From: a beta proteobacterium L13
GTDB taxonomy: Bacteria > Pseudomonadota > Gammaproteobacteria > Burkholderiales > Chromobacteriaceae
NCBI GenBank assembly: GCA_000335715.1
Contig: AMYZ01000025.1
Span: 1 to 38,795, forward strand
Direction: 5' to 3'
Length of the DNA stretch: 38,795 bases
Below are positions 32,966 to 38,795 of the stretch, piece by piece. The notes beneath the pieces are model-generated. The model had not been told where the DNA came from. It made no database searches and saw only the letters and a list, made by a program, of their open reading frames with translations. How positions within the stretch are numbered: the stretch's first letter is position 1; the number at the start of each line of letters is the position of its first letter. A program made the translations under genes and the position numbers.

Positions 32966-33877
32966 ATGAACGAACTGCCCGAAAACGACGCCACCGGCTT
33001 GCCGATTGCCGCCATCGAGCGCGAAACCGGCATCCCCAAAGACCTGCTGCGCATGTGGGAGCGCCGCTACGGCTTCCCGCAGCCCGCGCGTGACGCTGCC
33101 GGCGACCGCTTGTACTCGCAGGCCGACCTGGCTCGGCTAAAGCTGATCCGCCGCCTGCTCGACCTGGGGTTTCGCCCCGGCAAGCTGATGGCCATGAGCG
33201 ATGCCCAGCTGCAGGCTCTGACCACCGAGCACACCCCGCAGCGCCAGGTCTCTGACGTATGCCAGGGCTTGCTGGGCGCGCTGCAAAGCCACGACGCGCA
33301 AGCGACGCGTGCCTACCTGCGCCACCGCATGCTGGAGCTGGGGCTGCGCCGCTTTGCCTGCGACTTTTTGCCCGAGGCCAACCAGCTGGTGGGCGATGCC
33401 TGGATGCGCGGCGAGCTGCAGATTGCCGAAGAGCACTTGTACTCCGAGGCGGTAAGCCGGGTGATGCGGGAAACCCTGGCGGCCATTCCGGCCGGTGCCA
33501 TGTGGCCCCGCGTGATGCTGACCACGCCACCGGGCGAGCTGCATGTGCTGGGTCTGCTGATGGTAGAGGCGCTGCTACGCCTGGCCGGTTGTGACGCCAT
33601 CGCCTTCGGCGCGCAAATGCCGCTGCAGGACGTGGCATTTGCCGCAGAAAAGCATCAGGTGGATATCGTAGTGCTGTCGTTCTCCGGTGCGTACGAGGGT
33701 AGTGTGCAGGCCGTGGCCGAACAGCTGCGCGCACTGTTGCCTGCCGCGACACAGCTGTGGCTGGGGGGCAAGGGCTGTCGCGGCCTGCGCCAGTTGCCGC
33801 ATGGTGTTATCCATCTGCAGGAACCTGGCCAGCTGGACGAGCTGGTAGCGCAGTGGCGTGCCCGGCCTGCCGGCTAG
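32966..33877 (+). CDS. MerR regulator with cobalamin-binding domain (LitR/CarH photoreceptor type)
   Basis: 303 residues. The N-terminal MerR winged helix (residues 12-75) reads LPIAAIERETGIPKDLLRMWERRYGFP. The C-terminal half matches the B12-binding photoreceptors LitR and CarH: helical bundle motif Trp146-x9-Glu156-His157 (WMRGELQIAEEH), then E-x-H-x2-G at 191-196 with His193 as the candidate cobalt ligand (TPPGELHVLGLL), and GG in LWLGGKGC. Trp-to-His spacing (47) is close to that in Thermus CarH. The residue after the Trp is Met, where Thermus CarH has a His (from memory) that ligates cobalt after light. The family represses in the dark with adenosylcobalamin bound and releases DNA in light. 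No photolyase gene is nearby. Confidence 0.88.
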   Translation: MNELPENDATGLPIAAIERETGIPKDLLRMWERRYGFPQPARDAAGDRLYSQADLARLKLIRRLLDLGFRPGKLMAMSDAQLQALTTEHTPQRQVSDVCQGLLGALQSHDAQATRAYLRHRMLELGLRRFACDFLPEANQLVGDAWMRGELQIAEEHLYSEAVSRVMRETLAAIPAGAMWPRVMLTTPPGELHVLGLLMVEALLRLAGCDAIAFGAQMPLQDVAFAAEKHQVDIVVLSFSGAYEGSVQAVAEQLRALLPAATQLWLGGKGCRGLRQLPHGVIHLQEPGQLDELVAQWRARPAG

Positions 33878-33906
33878 GGTTTGCAAAACCGTAGCGGCTT
33901 GACCAT

Positions 33907-33937
33907 AACAAAGGGACCGGCGTGCGGTCCCTTTGTT
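33907..33937. terminator. bidirectional terminator after the MerR-type regulator gene
   Basis: AACAAAGGGACCG (33907-33919) and CGGTCCCTTTGTT (33925-33937) are perfect 13-bp arms between converging genes. Confidence 0.88.
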
Positions 33938-33956
33938 GTACGCCAGACAGTCTGGC

Positions 33957-34433
33957 TTAGTCGTCCATGTCCTTCAGGTTCAGGCGGCGTTCGTCTTCCG
34001 GGTCTTGGCCCAGCTTGCCGCGAATACAGGACAGATACACGTTGACATCCGGCCCGCCGCCGTAGCGCTGCGCCTGCCAGATCATCTCGCCCAGGCAATC
34101 GATCACCTCGTGCTGCGCGTCGTGTTCGCTGCCGGTTTTGGCCAGCAGCTGCTGGTACAGGGCGCGAATGCCAAACGGCTGGTCGATGGACAGCTGTTCT
34201 TCCACCGCCAGGTGCATGCTCATATGCATGAAGGGGTTGGTTTCACCTTGCTCCGGCAGCCATTCGCGCTCGCCGTACTGCTCGGGGCGGCTAAGGATGG
34301 TGTGGTACTCGGGGTGGGCGGCGATCACGCTGGAGAGCAGTTTTTCCAGGTCGCTGAGCGGGTGGCCGGCTTGCTGTTTTTGCCAGGTATCAAAAAAGAA
34401 ACGGCGGGCATCCTGCCGGCTGGGTGCAAACAT
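33957..34433 (-). CDS. DUF1841-family protein
   Basis: 158 residues, cytoplasmic. It begins FAPSRQDARRFFFDTWQKQQAGHPLSDLEKLLSSVIAAHPEYH, followed by NPFMHMSMHLAVEEQLSIDQPFGIRALYQQL and HEVIDCLGEMIWQAQR, the conserved DUF1841 pattern found in many betaproteobacteria and gammaproteobacteria. The multiple His and Glu in the core (HMSMHLAVEEQ) could bind metal, but no function is known. I chose ATG 34433 at the conserved N terminus; a longer frame to 34481 lacks support. Divergent from the glutathione peroxidase gene. Confidence 0.82.
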   Translation of the reverse strand: MFAPSRQDARRFFFDTWQKQQAGHPLSDLEKLLSSVIAAHPEYHTILSRPEQYGEREWLPEQGETNPFMHMSMHLAVEEQLSIDQPFGIRALYQQLLAKTGSEHDAQHEVIDCLGEMIWQAQRYGGGPDVNVYLSCIRGKLGQDPEDERRLNLKDMDD

Positions 34434-34486
34434 GATTGTTGACTGATTTGTTCGGGAAATCAGCATTATACGGAGACACACGCACC

Positions 34487-34966
34487 ATGACCACGCTTGC
34501 CAGCTTTACGGCCAACCTGGCCGATGGCCGCCCGCAGCCCCTGGCCGATTACCTGGGCCAGGTGGTGCTGGTGGTAAATACCGCCAGTGAATGCGGCTAT
34601 ACCCGCCAGTACCAGGGCCTGCAAGAACTGCAAGCCGCACTGGCCGCGCGGGGCTTTAGCGTACTGGCTTTTCCGTGCAACCAGTTTGGCGGGCAGGAGC
34701 CAGGTAGCGCAGACGACATCGCCGCGTTTTGCCAGACACGCTTTGGCGTGGACTTTCCGCTATTTGCCAAAGGCGACGTCAACGGCTCCGCCGCCAGCCT
34801 GCTATGGCAGTGGCTGACCGGCGTGGAAAGCGGCCACCCGCACCCGGTAAAGTGGAACTTCACCAAGTTCCTGATCGACCGCAAAGGCCGGCTGGTCAAA
34901 CGCTACGAGCCAGCGGCCGAGCCACACGAGCTGCTGCCGGATATCGAAGCGCTGCTGGGTGGCTAG
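34487..34966 (+). CDS. glutathione peroxidase family protein
   Basis: 159 residues. It has the peroxidatic Cys36 in NTASECGYTRQY (a Cys, not selenocysteine), the second signature FPCNQFGGQEPG with the conserved Gln, and Trp/Asn in VKWNFTKFLID. The bacterial Cys forms often use thioredoxin as reductant and reduce hydroperoxides, including lipid peroxides. This fits the nearby lipid-stress operon, although it is outside that transcript. CGGAGACAC precedes the ATG. Confidence 0.93.
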   Translation: MTTLASFTANLADGRPQPLADYLGQVVLVVNTASECGYTRQYQGLQELQAALAARGFSVLAFPCNQFGGQEPGSADDIAAFCQTRFGVDFPLFAKGDVNGSAASLLWQWLTGVESGHPHPVKWNFTKFLIDRKGRLVKRYEPAAEPHELLPDIEALLGG

Positions 34967-35140
34967 CTGCCGGTGCTGCCTCTGATAAACACGGCCAGCC
35001 GGCAGTGCCAAAGGTTGGCCGAAAGGGGAGGGGGGCGGCGCTAGTGGCGTAGAAATAATTCAACCTGTCGTAAGACCGGAAACGCCTCCTATGACCCCAG
35101 TCCAATCAGCTGGCGGCATAGTGCGCCCTTCGGTTTGCCG

Positions 35141-35207
35141 GCCTAACGTTTGAATTCACCGGACTGCGCGGCTTTTCGCGCAGGTCCGGTGGAATGATGG
35201 GTTCGAC
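35141..35207 (-). mobile_element. integron attC recombination site
   Basis: On the minus strand the site starts near GTCGAAC (35207-35201, a degenerate R' box), continues CCATCATTC, folds into a hairpin (arms 35157-35170 and 35177-35191) and ends TTCAAACGTTAGGC with a perfect R'' core GTTAGGC (35147-35141). One extra unpaired base (35183) breaks the stem, like the extrahelical bases that orient attC recombination. The form is close to attC sites of Pseudomonas/Xanthomonas chromosomal integrons. No integrase gene or second attC is in the window. Confidence 0.75.
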
Positions 35208-35698
35208 TTCTTCCACTTGCGCAACTTAGCTCTGGCACTCCCGTACGGAGCGACGGTGTTTACTTGAATCCACTTAGCAAGAGACCACTTCTGTCCTGCC
35301 CAATGACGCTTGCCAATGCCAAATAACGTATCTTCGCTGTTTGATTCAATGAAAAGCCGCATTCTTTCCTCCAACGCCTCAAACTGGGCGAGCAACTGCT
35401 TGAGTGTTTGTTCGTTCTGTTCTTGGTAAAAGGATTTTGCCAGCAACCCGAGTTGATTCCACTTGAATCCAGGTGCTGGCATTTCGACGGTTTCGCCGCG
35501 GGTCTCAAGGTCGTCCCAAGACAGGAGAAGCCGTCCCCAGCCAATCTGGTAAGCGATAAGGTCGCACGGTGAAATTCCACCTTCAAGCTCTGGATTACGC
35601 TGCAGATCTGAGGGAACCGCAGCAGCCTCCTCGACCAGTTTCGAGTACGCAGCCTGCAAGCTACTCAGAAGTTGGTTTTTGTTGGTTGGCAGAGGCAT
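35156..35698 (-). CDS. ClbS/DfsB-like four-helix-bundle protein, probable integron cassette gene
   Basis: 180 residues of the ClbS/DfsB (DUF1706) family: PTNKNQLLSSLQAAYSKLVEEA, CDLIAYQIGWGRLLLSWDDLE, and WSLAKWIQVNTVAPYGSARAKLRKWKKS. One member, ClbS, protects colibactin producers by hydrolysing the toxin; most cassette-borne members have unknown roles. The last 15 residues (NPSFHRTCAKSRAVR) are encoded by the attC site, a common sign of cassette genes. Base composition is clearly lower in GC than neighbouring genes, which supports transfer. Start ATG 35698, 22 nt from a 12-bp perfect inverted repeat. Confidence 0.82.
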   Translation of the reverse strand: MPLPTNKNQLLSSLQAAYSKLVEEAAAVPSDLQRNPELEGGISPCDLIAYQIGWGRLLLSWDDLETRGETVEMPAPGFKWNQLGLLAKSFYQEQNEQTLKQLLAQFEALEERMRLFIESNSEDTLFGIGKRHWAGQKWSLAKWIQVNTVAPYGSARAKLRKWKKSNPSFHRTCAKSRAVR

Positions 35699-35720
35699 CT
35701 GGTTATTGAAATCGAACGTG

Positions 35721-35748
35721 AAATATACACCTTTGCAGGTGTATATTT
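35721..35748. repeat. 12-bp perfect AT-rich inverted repeat upstream of the cassette gene
   Basis: AAATATACACCT and AGGTGTATATTT flank TTGC. It lies 22 nt upstream of the cassette gene start and has no T run outside the arms on the minus strand, so it looks more like an operator or cassette promoter element than a terminator. Confidence 0.7.
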
Positions 35749-35910
35749 GGTTTGTCTGTGTGTATAACTAGGAACGATAATAGCATTTCTCTTTGTTTTA
35801 CAAGCCATTGGAGTTGCCAGTGGCTAAAACTACACAGCCAGATGGGACTTCCGCGCCACATTTACTGGAGTAGTGATAAACGGGGTCCTCGATGCGCTCG
35901 ACAGCCCACA

Positions 35911-35942
35911 AAAAATGCCCCGGCCGAGGCCAGGGCATTTTT
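35911..35942. terminator. terminator downstream of trmB
   Basis: AAAAATGCCC and GGGCATTTTT enclose a second stem (GGCC-GA-GGCC). It lies about 113 nt past the trmB stop on the minus strand. Confidence 0.75.
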
Positions 35943-36055
35943 ATTACGGTTAACCAACCATGCGGGCTGATGAGGGGAAGCCCGTCACACTATCTGTGCG
36001 CTTTTACGCCCTATAGCGGTGCAGGTTGGCCGTCTTTTTGACGCTTATCCGTGGC

Positions 36056-36736
36056 TTACTTGCGGGTAAAGATGATGTCCCACACGCCGTGGCCCAGGCG
36101 GATGCCGCGGGCTTCGAACTTGGTCAGCGGGCGGTAGTCCGGGCGCGGTGCGTACGCTTCGGCGGTGTTTTGCAGGTCGGCGTTGCCGTTGAAGACTTCC
36201 AGAATCTGGATGGCGTAGTCTTCCCAGTCGGTGGCGGCGTGCAGGTAGCCGCCCGGCTTCAGCTTTTTCACCAGCTTTTCTACCAGCGGGGCCTGGATCA
36301 GGCGGCGCTTGTTATGACGCTTTTTGTGCCACGGGTCGGGGAAGAAAATATGCACGCCGTCCAGGCTGCCGTCGGCCAGCATATTGTCCAGCACCTCTAC
36401 CGCGTCATGGCGCAGCAGGCGCAGGTTGGTGAGCTGCTTTTCTTCGATCAGCTTGAACAGGTTGCCTACGCCCGGGCTGTGGACTTCTACACCCAGGTAG
36501 TCGTTATGCGGCATGTTGGCCGCAATTTCGGCAGTAGCGCCGCCCATGCCAAAGCCGATTTCCAGAATCTTGGGCGCGTCGCGGCCAAAGGCCTGGGCCA
36601 GGTCCAGCTGCTCGGGGCGGTATTCGATACCCCAGCGCGGCATGCCTTCGTCGATGGCGCGTTGCTGGGAAGCGGAGAGGTGGCCCTGACGCAGTACAAA
36701 GCTGCGGATGGCGCGCTTGAAGCCTGGATTTTCCAT
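36056..36736 (-). CDS. trmB: tRNA (guanine-N7-)-methyltransferase
   Basis: TrmB makes m7G46 in tRNA, using SAM. 226 residues. Motifs: SAM-binding [29 protein letters not shown], the active-site [17 protein letters not shown] with the conserved PDPW-x-K-x-RH-x-KRR, [12 protein letters not shown], and the C-terminal T-x-FE-x-R pattern in [15 protein letters not shown]. Downstream of the epimerase-like gene on the same strand with an 82-nt gap. One antisense-oriented copy of the dispersed 10-mer (36515). Confidence 0.97.
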   Translation of the reverse strand: MENPGFKRAIRSFVLRQGHLSASQQRAIDEGMPRWGIEYRPEQLDLAQAFGRDAPKILEIGFGMGGATAEIAANMPHNDYLGVEVHSPGVGNLFKLIEEKQLTNLRLLRHDAVEVLDNMLADGSLDGVHIFFPDPWHKKRHNKRRLIQAPLVEKLVKKLKPGGYLHAATDWEDYAIQILEVFNGNADLQNTAEAYAPRPDYRPLTKFEARGIRLGHGVWDIIFTRK

Positions 36737-36818
36737 GGTGCGAACTCAAAAACTGCAAAAAGATCGCGATGTTACCGAATCTTGCGCCTGCCGGATAGCA
36801 CGGGCTGCTTTGCCGCCG

Positions 36819-37691
36819 CTATGGCGTGAGTGTGCGCAGCAGGTGGCCGACGGTGGGGTAGTGCAGGCAGCCGGGCAGCTCGCGCAGCAGGCGGGCATTG
36901 CTCAGGCGGCGCGACTCGGCCATGAAAGACCACAAGCCGGGCGAGACCTGCTGCTGCACCTGGGTGCGTGGCAGGCGCGGTGCGCGCGGCAGGCCCAGGG
37001 TGTCGGCCAGCTGGTCGTACCATTCGCCTACCGGCAGGGGCTGGCTGTCGCAGGCGTTGTACACGCGAATGCCGCTGCGGCGGCGCTGCAGGGCGGCGGC
37101 GCACAGGCGTGCCAGGTCGCTGGCGTGAATATGGTTGCTGATGCTGTCTTCGCTGGCGTTGATCAGCGGGGTGCCGTTTTGCAGGCGGGCCAGCGGCAGG
37201 CGCTCGGCGGCGTAGATGCCGGGGGCGCGCAGGATGGTGAGTGCGGTGCCGTGGGCGACAGCGAAGGCGCGCAGGCAGCGTTCTGCATCGACACGGCGCT
37301 GGGCGCGGGGGGAGGTTGGCCGCAGCGGGGCGGTCTCGCTCAGCCACTTGCCATCGGCATTGCCGTACACGCCGCTGGTGCTGATATAGACGATTTGCTG
37401 TGGTAGACTCCCCGTTTTTGCCAGCTGCGACAAGACCTTGCGCATTCTGGGGTCTATCCTGCCCTGTTCTGGCGGCGGTGCGGTATACAGCACGGCGTCG
37501 GCTAGCCCGGCAATGCGCGACAGGCTGTTTTTGTCGTCCAGGTTGGCCAATAGCGGCAGTGCGCCATGCGCGCGCCAGGTGGCGGCGGCTTCCGGGCGGC
37601 GTATCAGTGCAATGACCCGCCAGTGTGGCGTCAGCAGGGGGAGGGCGCGCAAGGCGACATCGCCGCTGCCCAGTATCAACAAGGTTCGCAT
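36819..37691 (-). CDS. NAD-dependent epimerase/dehydratase-like protein (YeeZ type)
   Basis: 290 residues, extended-SDR-like. The cofactor fold starts TLLILGSGDVALRALPLL, and the Y-x3 region reads IVYISTSGVYGNADGKWLSE, followed by RAQRRVDAE, where the usual Tyr-x3-Lys is replaced. The protein also shows LRAPGIYAAERLPLARL and HIHASDLARLCAAAL. It resembles YeeZ-type predicted NAD(P)-binding proteins, whose substrates are unknown. The frame stays open far upstream across the antisense strand of the next gene, but the natural start is ATG 37691 or ATG 37700 (three extra residues); neither has a strong ribosome-binding site. Divergent from the flavoprotein gene with about 25-35 nt between starts. 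Confidence 0.8.
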   Translation of the reverse strand: MRTLLILGSGDVALRALPLLTPHWRVIALIRRPEAAATWRAHGALPLLANLDDKNSLSRIAGLADAVLYTAPPPEQGRIDPRMRKVLSQLAKTGSLPQQIVYISTSGVYGNADGKWLSETAPLRPTSPRAQRRVDAERCLRAFAVAHGTALTILRAPGIYAAERLPLARLQNGTPLINASEDSISNHIHASDLARLCAAALQRRRSGIRVYNACDSQPLPVGEWYDQLADTLGLPRAPRLPRTQVQQQVSPGLWSFMAESRRLSNARLLRELPGCLHYPTVGHLLRTLTP

Positions 37692-37724
37692 GCCGGCCAT
37701 TTTAGCGAAGTTTAAGGGAAGAAG

Positions 37725-38756
37725 ATGACGTGTCAGGTAAAGGTGCTTCCGAGCGGCCATTCTTTTGGCGTAGAAGCGCATGAAACCATTCTGGAAGCGG
37801 CATTGCGCCAGTCTGTCGGCCTGCCGTACGGCTGCCGCGATGGTGCCTGTGGCGCTTGCAAGGGCAAGGTTGTAGAAGGTGAAGTCGAGCACGGCGGTGC
37901 GCAGGACAAGGCGCTGTCGGCAGCCGACCGTGCCCAAGGCATGGCGCTGTTCTGCTGTGCCAAGCCCAAAGGCGATATCACCATCGAAGCGCGCGAAGTA
38001 GCCGGAGTGGGTGATATCCAGATCAAGACGCTGCCGTGCCGCGTGGAAAAGATCGAAAAAATCCACGACGTGGCGGTGCTGAAGCTGAAGCTGCCGGTGT
38101 CCGAACGCCTGCAGTTCAAGGCTGGCCAGTACATCGATATCCTGATGAAAGACGGCAAGAAGCGCAGCTTCTCCATTGCCAATGCGCCGCACGACGACGC
38201 GTTCATCGAGCTGCATATCCGCCACCAGCCTGGTGGCTCGTTCTCTGACTACGTGTTCAACACCATGAAAGAGAAAGAGATCATGCGCTTCAAGGGCCCG
38301 CTGGGCTCGTTCTTCCTGCGCGAAGATTCCGACAAGCCCATCATCATGGTGGCCAGCGGTACCGGCTTTGCCCCGATCAAGGGCATTATCGAGCACGCCA
38401 TCCACCAGGGCATTACCCGCCCCATCGTGTTCTACTGGGGCGCCCGTACCCCGGCCGACCTGTACATGGCCGAGATGGCCGGCCAGTGGCAGGCGCAGTA
38501 CGACAACATCACCTTTATCCCGGTGGTGTCGGACGCGCTGCCCGAGCATAACTGGCAGGGCCGCACCGGCTTCGTACACCAGGCCGTGCTGGACGACTTC
38601 GACAGCCTGGCCGGCTACCAGGTGTACGCCTGCGGCGCGCCGGTGATGGTAGAGGCCGCGCATACTGCCTTTATCGGCGAGCGCAGCTTGCCGGCAGACG
38701 AGTTCTTCTCTGATGCTTTCTTCCTGTCCAAGGACATGGGTAGCGCCAGCAAGTAA
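37725..38756 (+). CDS. 2Fe-2S ferredoxin-NAD(P)H reductase flavoprotein (CDP-6-deoxy-delta-3,4-glucoseen reductase-like)
   Basis: 343 residues with two modules. Residues 1-90 are a plant-type ferredoxin: Cys ligands in YGCRDGACGACKGKV (C-x4-C-x2-C) and a fourth in MALFCCAKP. From about 100 is an FAD/NAD(P)H reductase: KAGQYIDILMKDGKKRSFSIANAP (R-x-S-x-S type FAD motif), GGSFSDYVF, IIMVASGTGFAPIKGI for the nicotinamide cofactor, and VYACGAPVMVEAA near the end. In Neisseriales and Burkholderiales such proteins are commonly annotated as the glucoseen reductase, but no deoxysugar genes lie nearby, so a general electron-transfer role is as likely. GGGAAGAAG precedes the ATG. Confidence 0.9.
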   Translation: MTCQVKVLPSGHSFGVEAHETILEAALRQSVGLPYGCRDGACGACKGKVVEGEVEHGGAQDKALSAADRAQGMALFCCAKPKGDITIEAREVAGVGDIQIKTLPCRVEKIEKIHDVAVLKLKLPVSERLQFKAGQYIDILMKDGKKRSFSIANAPHDDAFIELHIRHQPGGSFSDYVFNTMKEKEIMRFKGPLGSFFLREDSDKPIIMVASGTGFAPIKGIIEHAIHQGITRPIVFYWGARTPADLYMAEMAGQWQAQYDNITFIPVVSDALPEHNWQGRTGFVHQAVLDDFDSLAGYQVYACGAPVMVEAAHTAFIGERSLPADEFFSDAFFLSKDMGSASK

Positions 38757-38795
38757 GCAGCTTGCCGTGCGTATGCCGCAGCCCCGGTCGGCCCC

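Larger units (their letters stand above)
35699..36055. other. intergenic region right of the cassette gene
   Basis: About 357 bases, AT-rich at the left. It contains an inverted repeat (35721-35748), a terminator-like hairpin (35911-35942) and a near-match to the dispersed word (AGGTTGGCCGTC near 36023). A small plus-strand ORF (35752-35970) has no ribosome-binding site or recognisable motif and runs through the terminator. No second attC was found. Confidence 0.55.
474..37324. repeat. dispersed 10-mer GTTGGCCGCA (about 25 exact copies; uptake-sequence-like)
   Basis: Plus-strand orientation starts at 474, 3668, 6175, 8667, 11832, 14883, 19253, 19621, 19944, 23757, 24909, 25962, 27691, 28072, 28935, 30195, 30519, 32446, 36515 and 37315. 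Minus-strand orientation (TGCGGCCAAC) starts at 3237, 5101, 5636, 5851 and 7534. G precedes in 14 of 25 and AG in 11, giving AGGTTGGCCGCA. Translated readings include Leu-Ala-Ala, Val-Gly-Arg, Trp-Pro, Ala-Ala-Asn and Arg-Pro, so selection acts on DNA, not on protein. One-mismatch copies are also frequent. Counted by eye. Confidence 0.8.

Noticed and set aside
35752-35970. 72-codon plus-strand ORF near the cassette gene
   Set aside because: No ribosome-binding site, unusual composition, and it runs through a terminator hairpin.
37692-38663. N-terminal extension of the epimerase-like frame across the flavoprotein gene
   Set aside because: The extension is antisense to a clearly conserved ferredoxin-reductase gene; the family start is at 37691 or 37700.

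Overview
The window is about 38.8 kb of GC-rich chromosomal DNA from a betaproteobacterium. Gene content and protein style (glnA / DUF4124 gene / ntrB / ntrC order, metE-metR, MgtE, orphan periplasmic binding proteins, large cytoplasmic chemoreceptors) fit the Neisseriales, most likely Chromobacteriaceae such as Vogesella, Chromobacterium or Aquitalea. The genus is an inference and cannot be fixed from this sequence alone. No rRNA, tRNA or CRISPR array was seen.

Layout. 1-466: 3' end of an IS3-family insertion sequence. 533-1321: orphan solute-binding protein. 1790-5094: divergent metE/metR pair with candidate MetR boxes between them. 5171-10480: leftward nitrogen-control block (glnA, DUF4124 protein, ntrB, ntrC, GNAT acetyltransferase), with a sigma-54 type promoter and NtrC-like boxes upstream of glnA and another NtrC-like box upstream of ntrB. 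10806-12864: rhodanese, aroE, mtgA. 12877-17231: a two-gene chemotaxis unit, a soluble six-PAS chemoreceptor and a three-domain CheW-like protein. 17348-18952: mgtE behind a leader that carries a 17-codon ORF and mutually exclusive hairpins. 18956-20493: prmC and a PAP2 phosphatase. 20558-25070: slyD, roxA-like oxygenase, small lipoprotein, an octanucleotide tandem repeat, a DedA protein, an FKBP isomerase and a DUF2189 membrane protein. 25078-26031: D-2-hydroxyacid dehydrogenase.

26178-33877 is the most coherent accessory block. It has eight tightly overlapping genes (FAD oxidoreductase, DUF1365, cyclopropane-fatty-acid-synthase-type methyltransferase, chalcone-isomerase-like protein, MFS transporter, DUF3833 lipoprotein, SDR, NTF2-like protein) followed by a MerR regulator with a cobalamin-binding domain of the LitR/CarH photoreceptor type. 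Matching TTGTACA-type palindromes overlap the operon promoter and lie just before the regulator gene. This predicts a light- and B12-responsive lipid-modification operon that regulates itself.

33957-38756: DUF1841 protein, glutathione peroxidase, a lone integron-type attC site with a ClbS/DfsB-like cassette gene in lower-GC DNA, trmB, an NAD-dependent epimerase-like gene and a ferredoxin-reductase-type flavoprotein.

Across the whole window, in genes and between them, the 10-mer GTTGGCCGCA (often AGGTTGGCCGCA) occurs about 25 times by my count, where well under one copy is expected by chance. It sits in several reading frames and on both strands. It looks like a DNA uptake sequence or another genome-wide DNA signal, and is the most striking unexplained pattern here.
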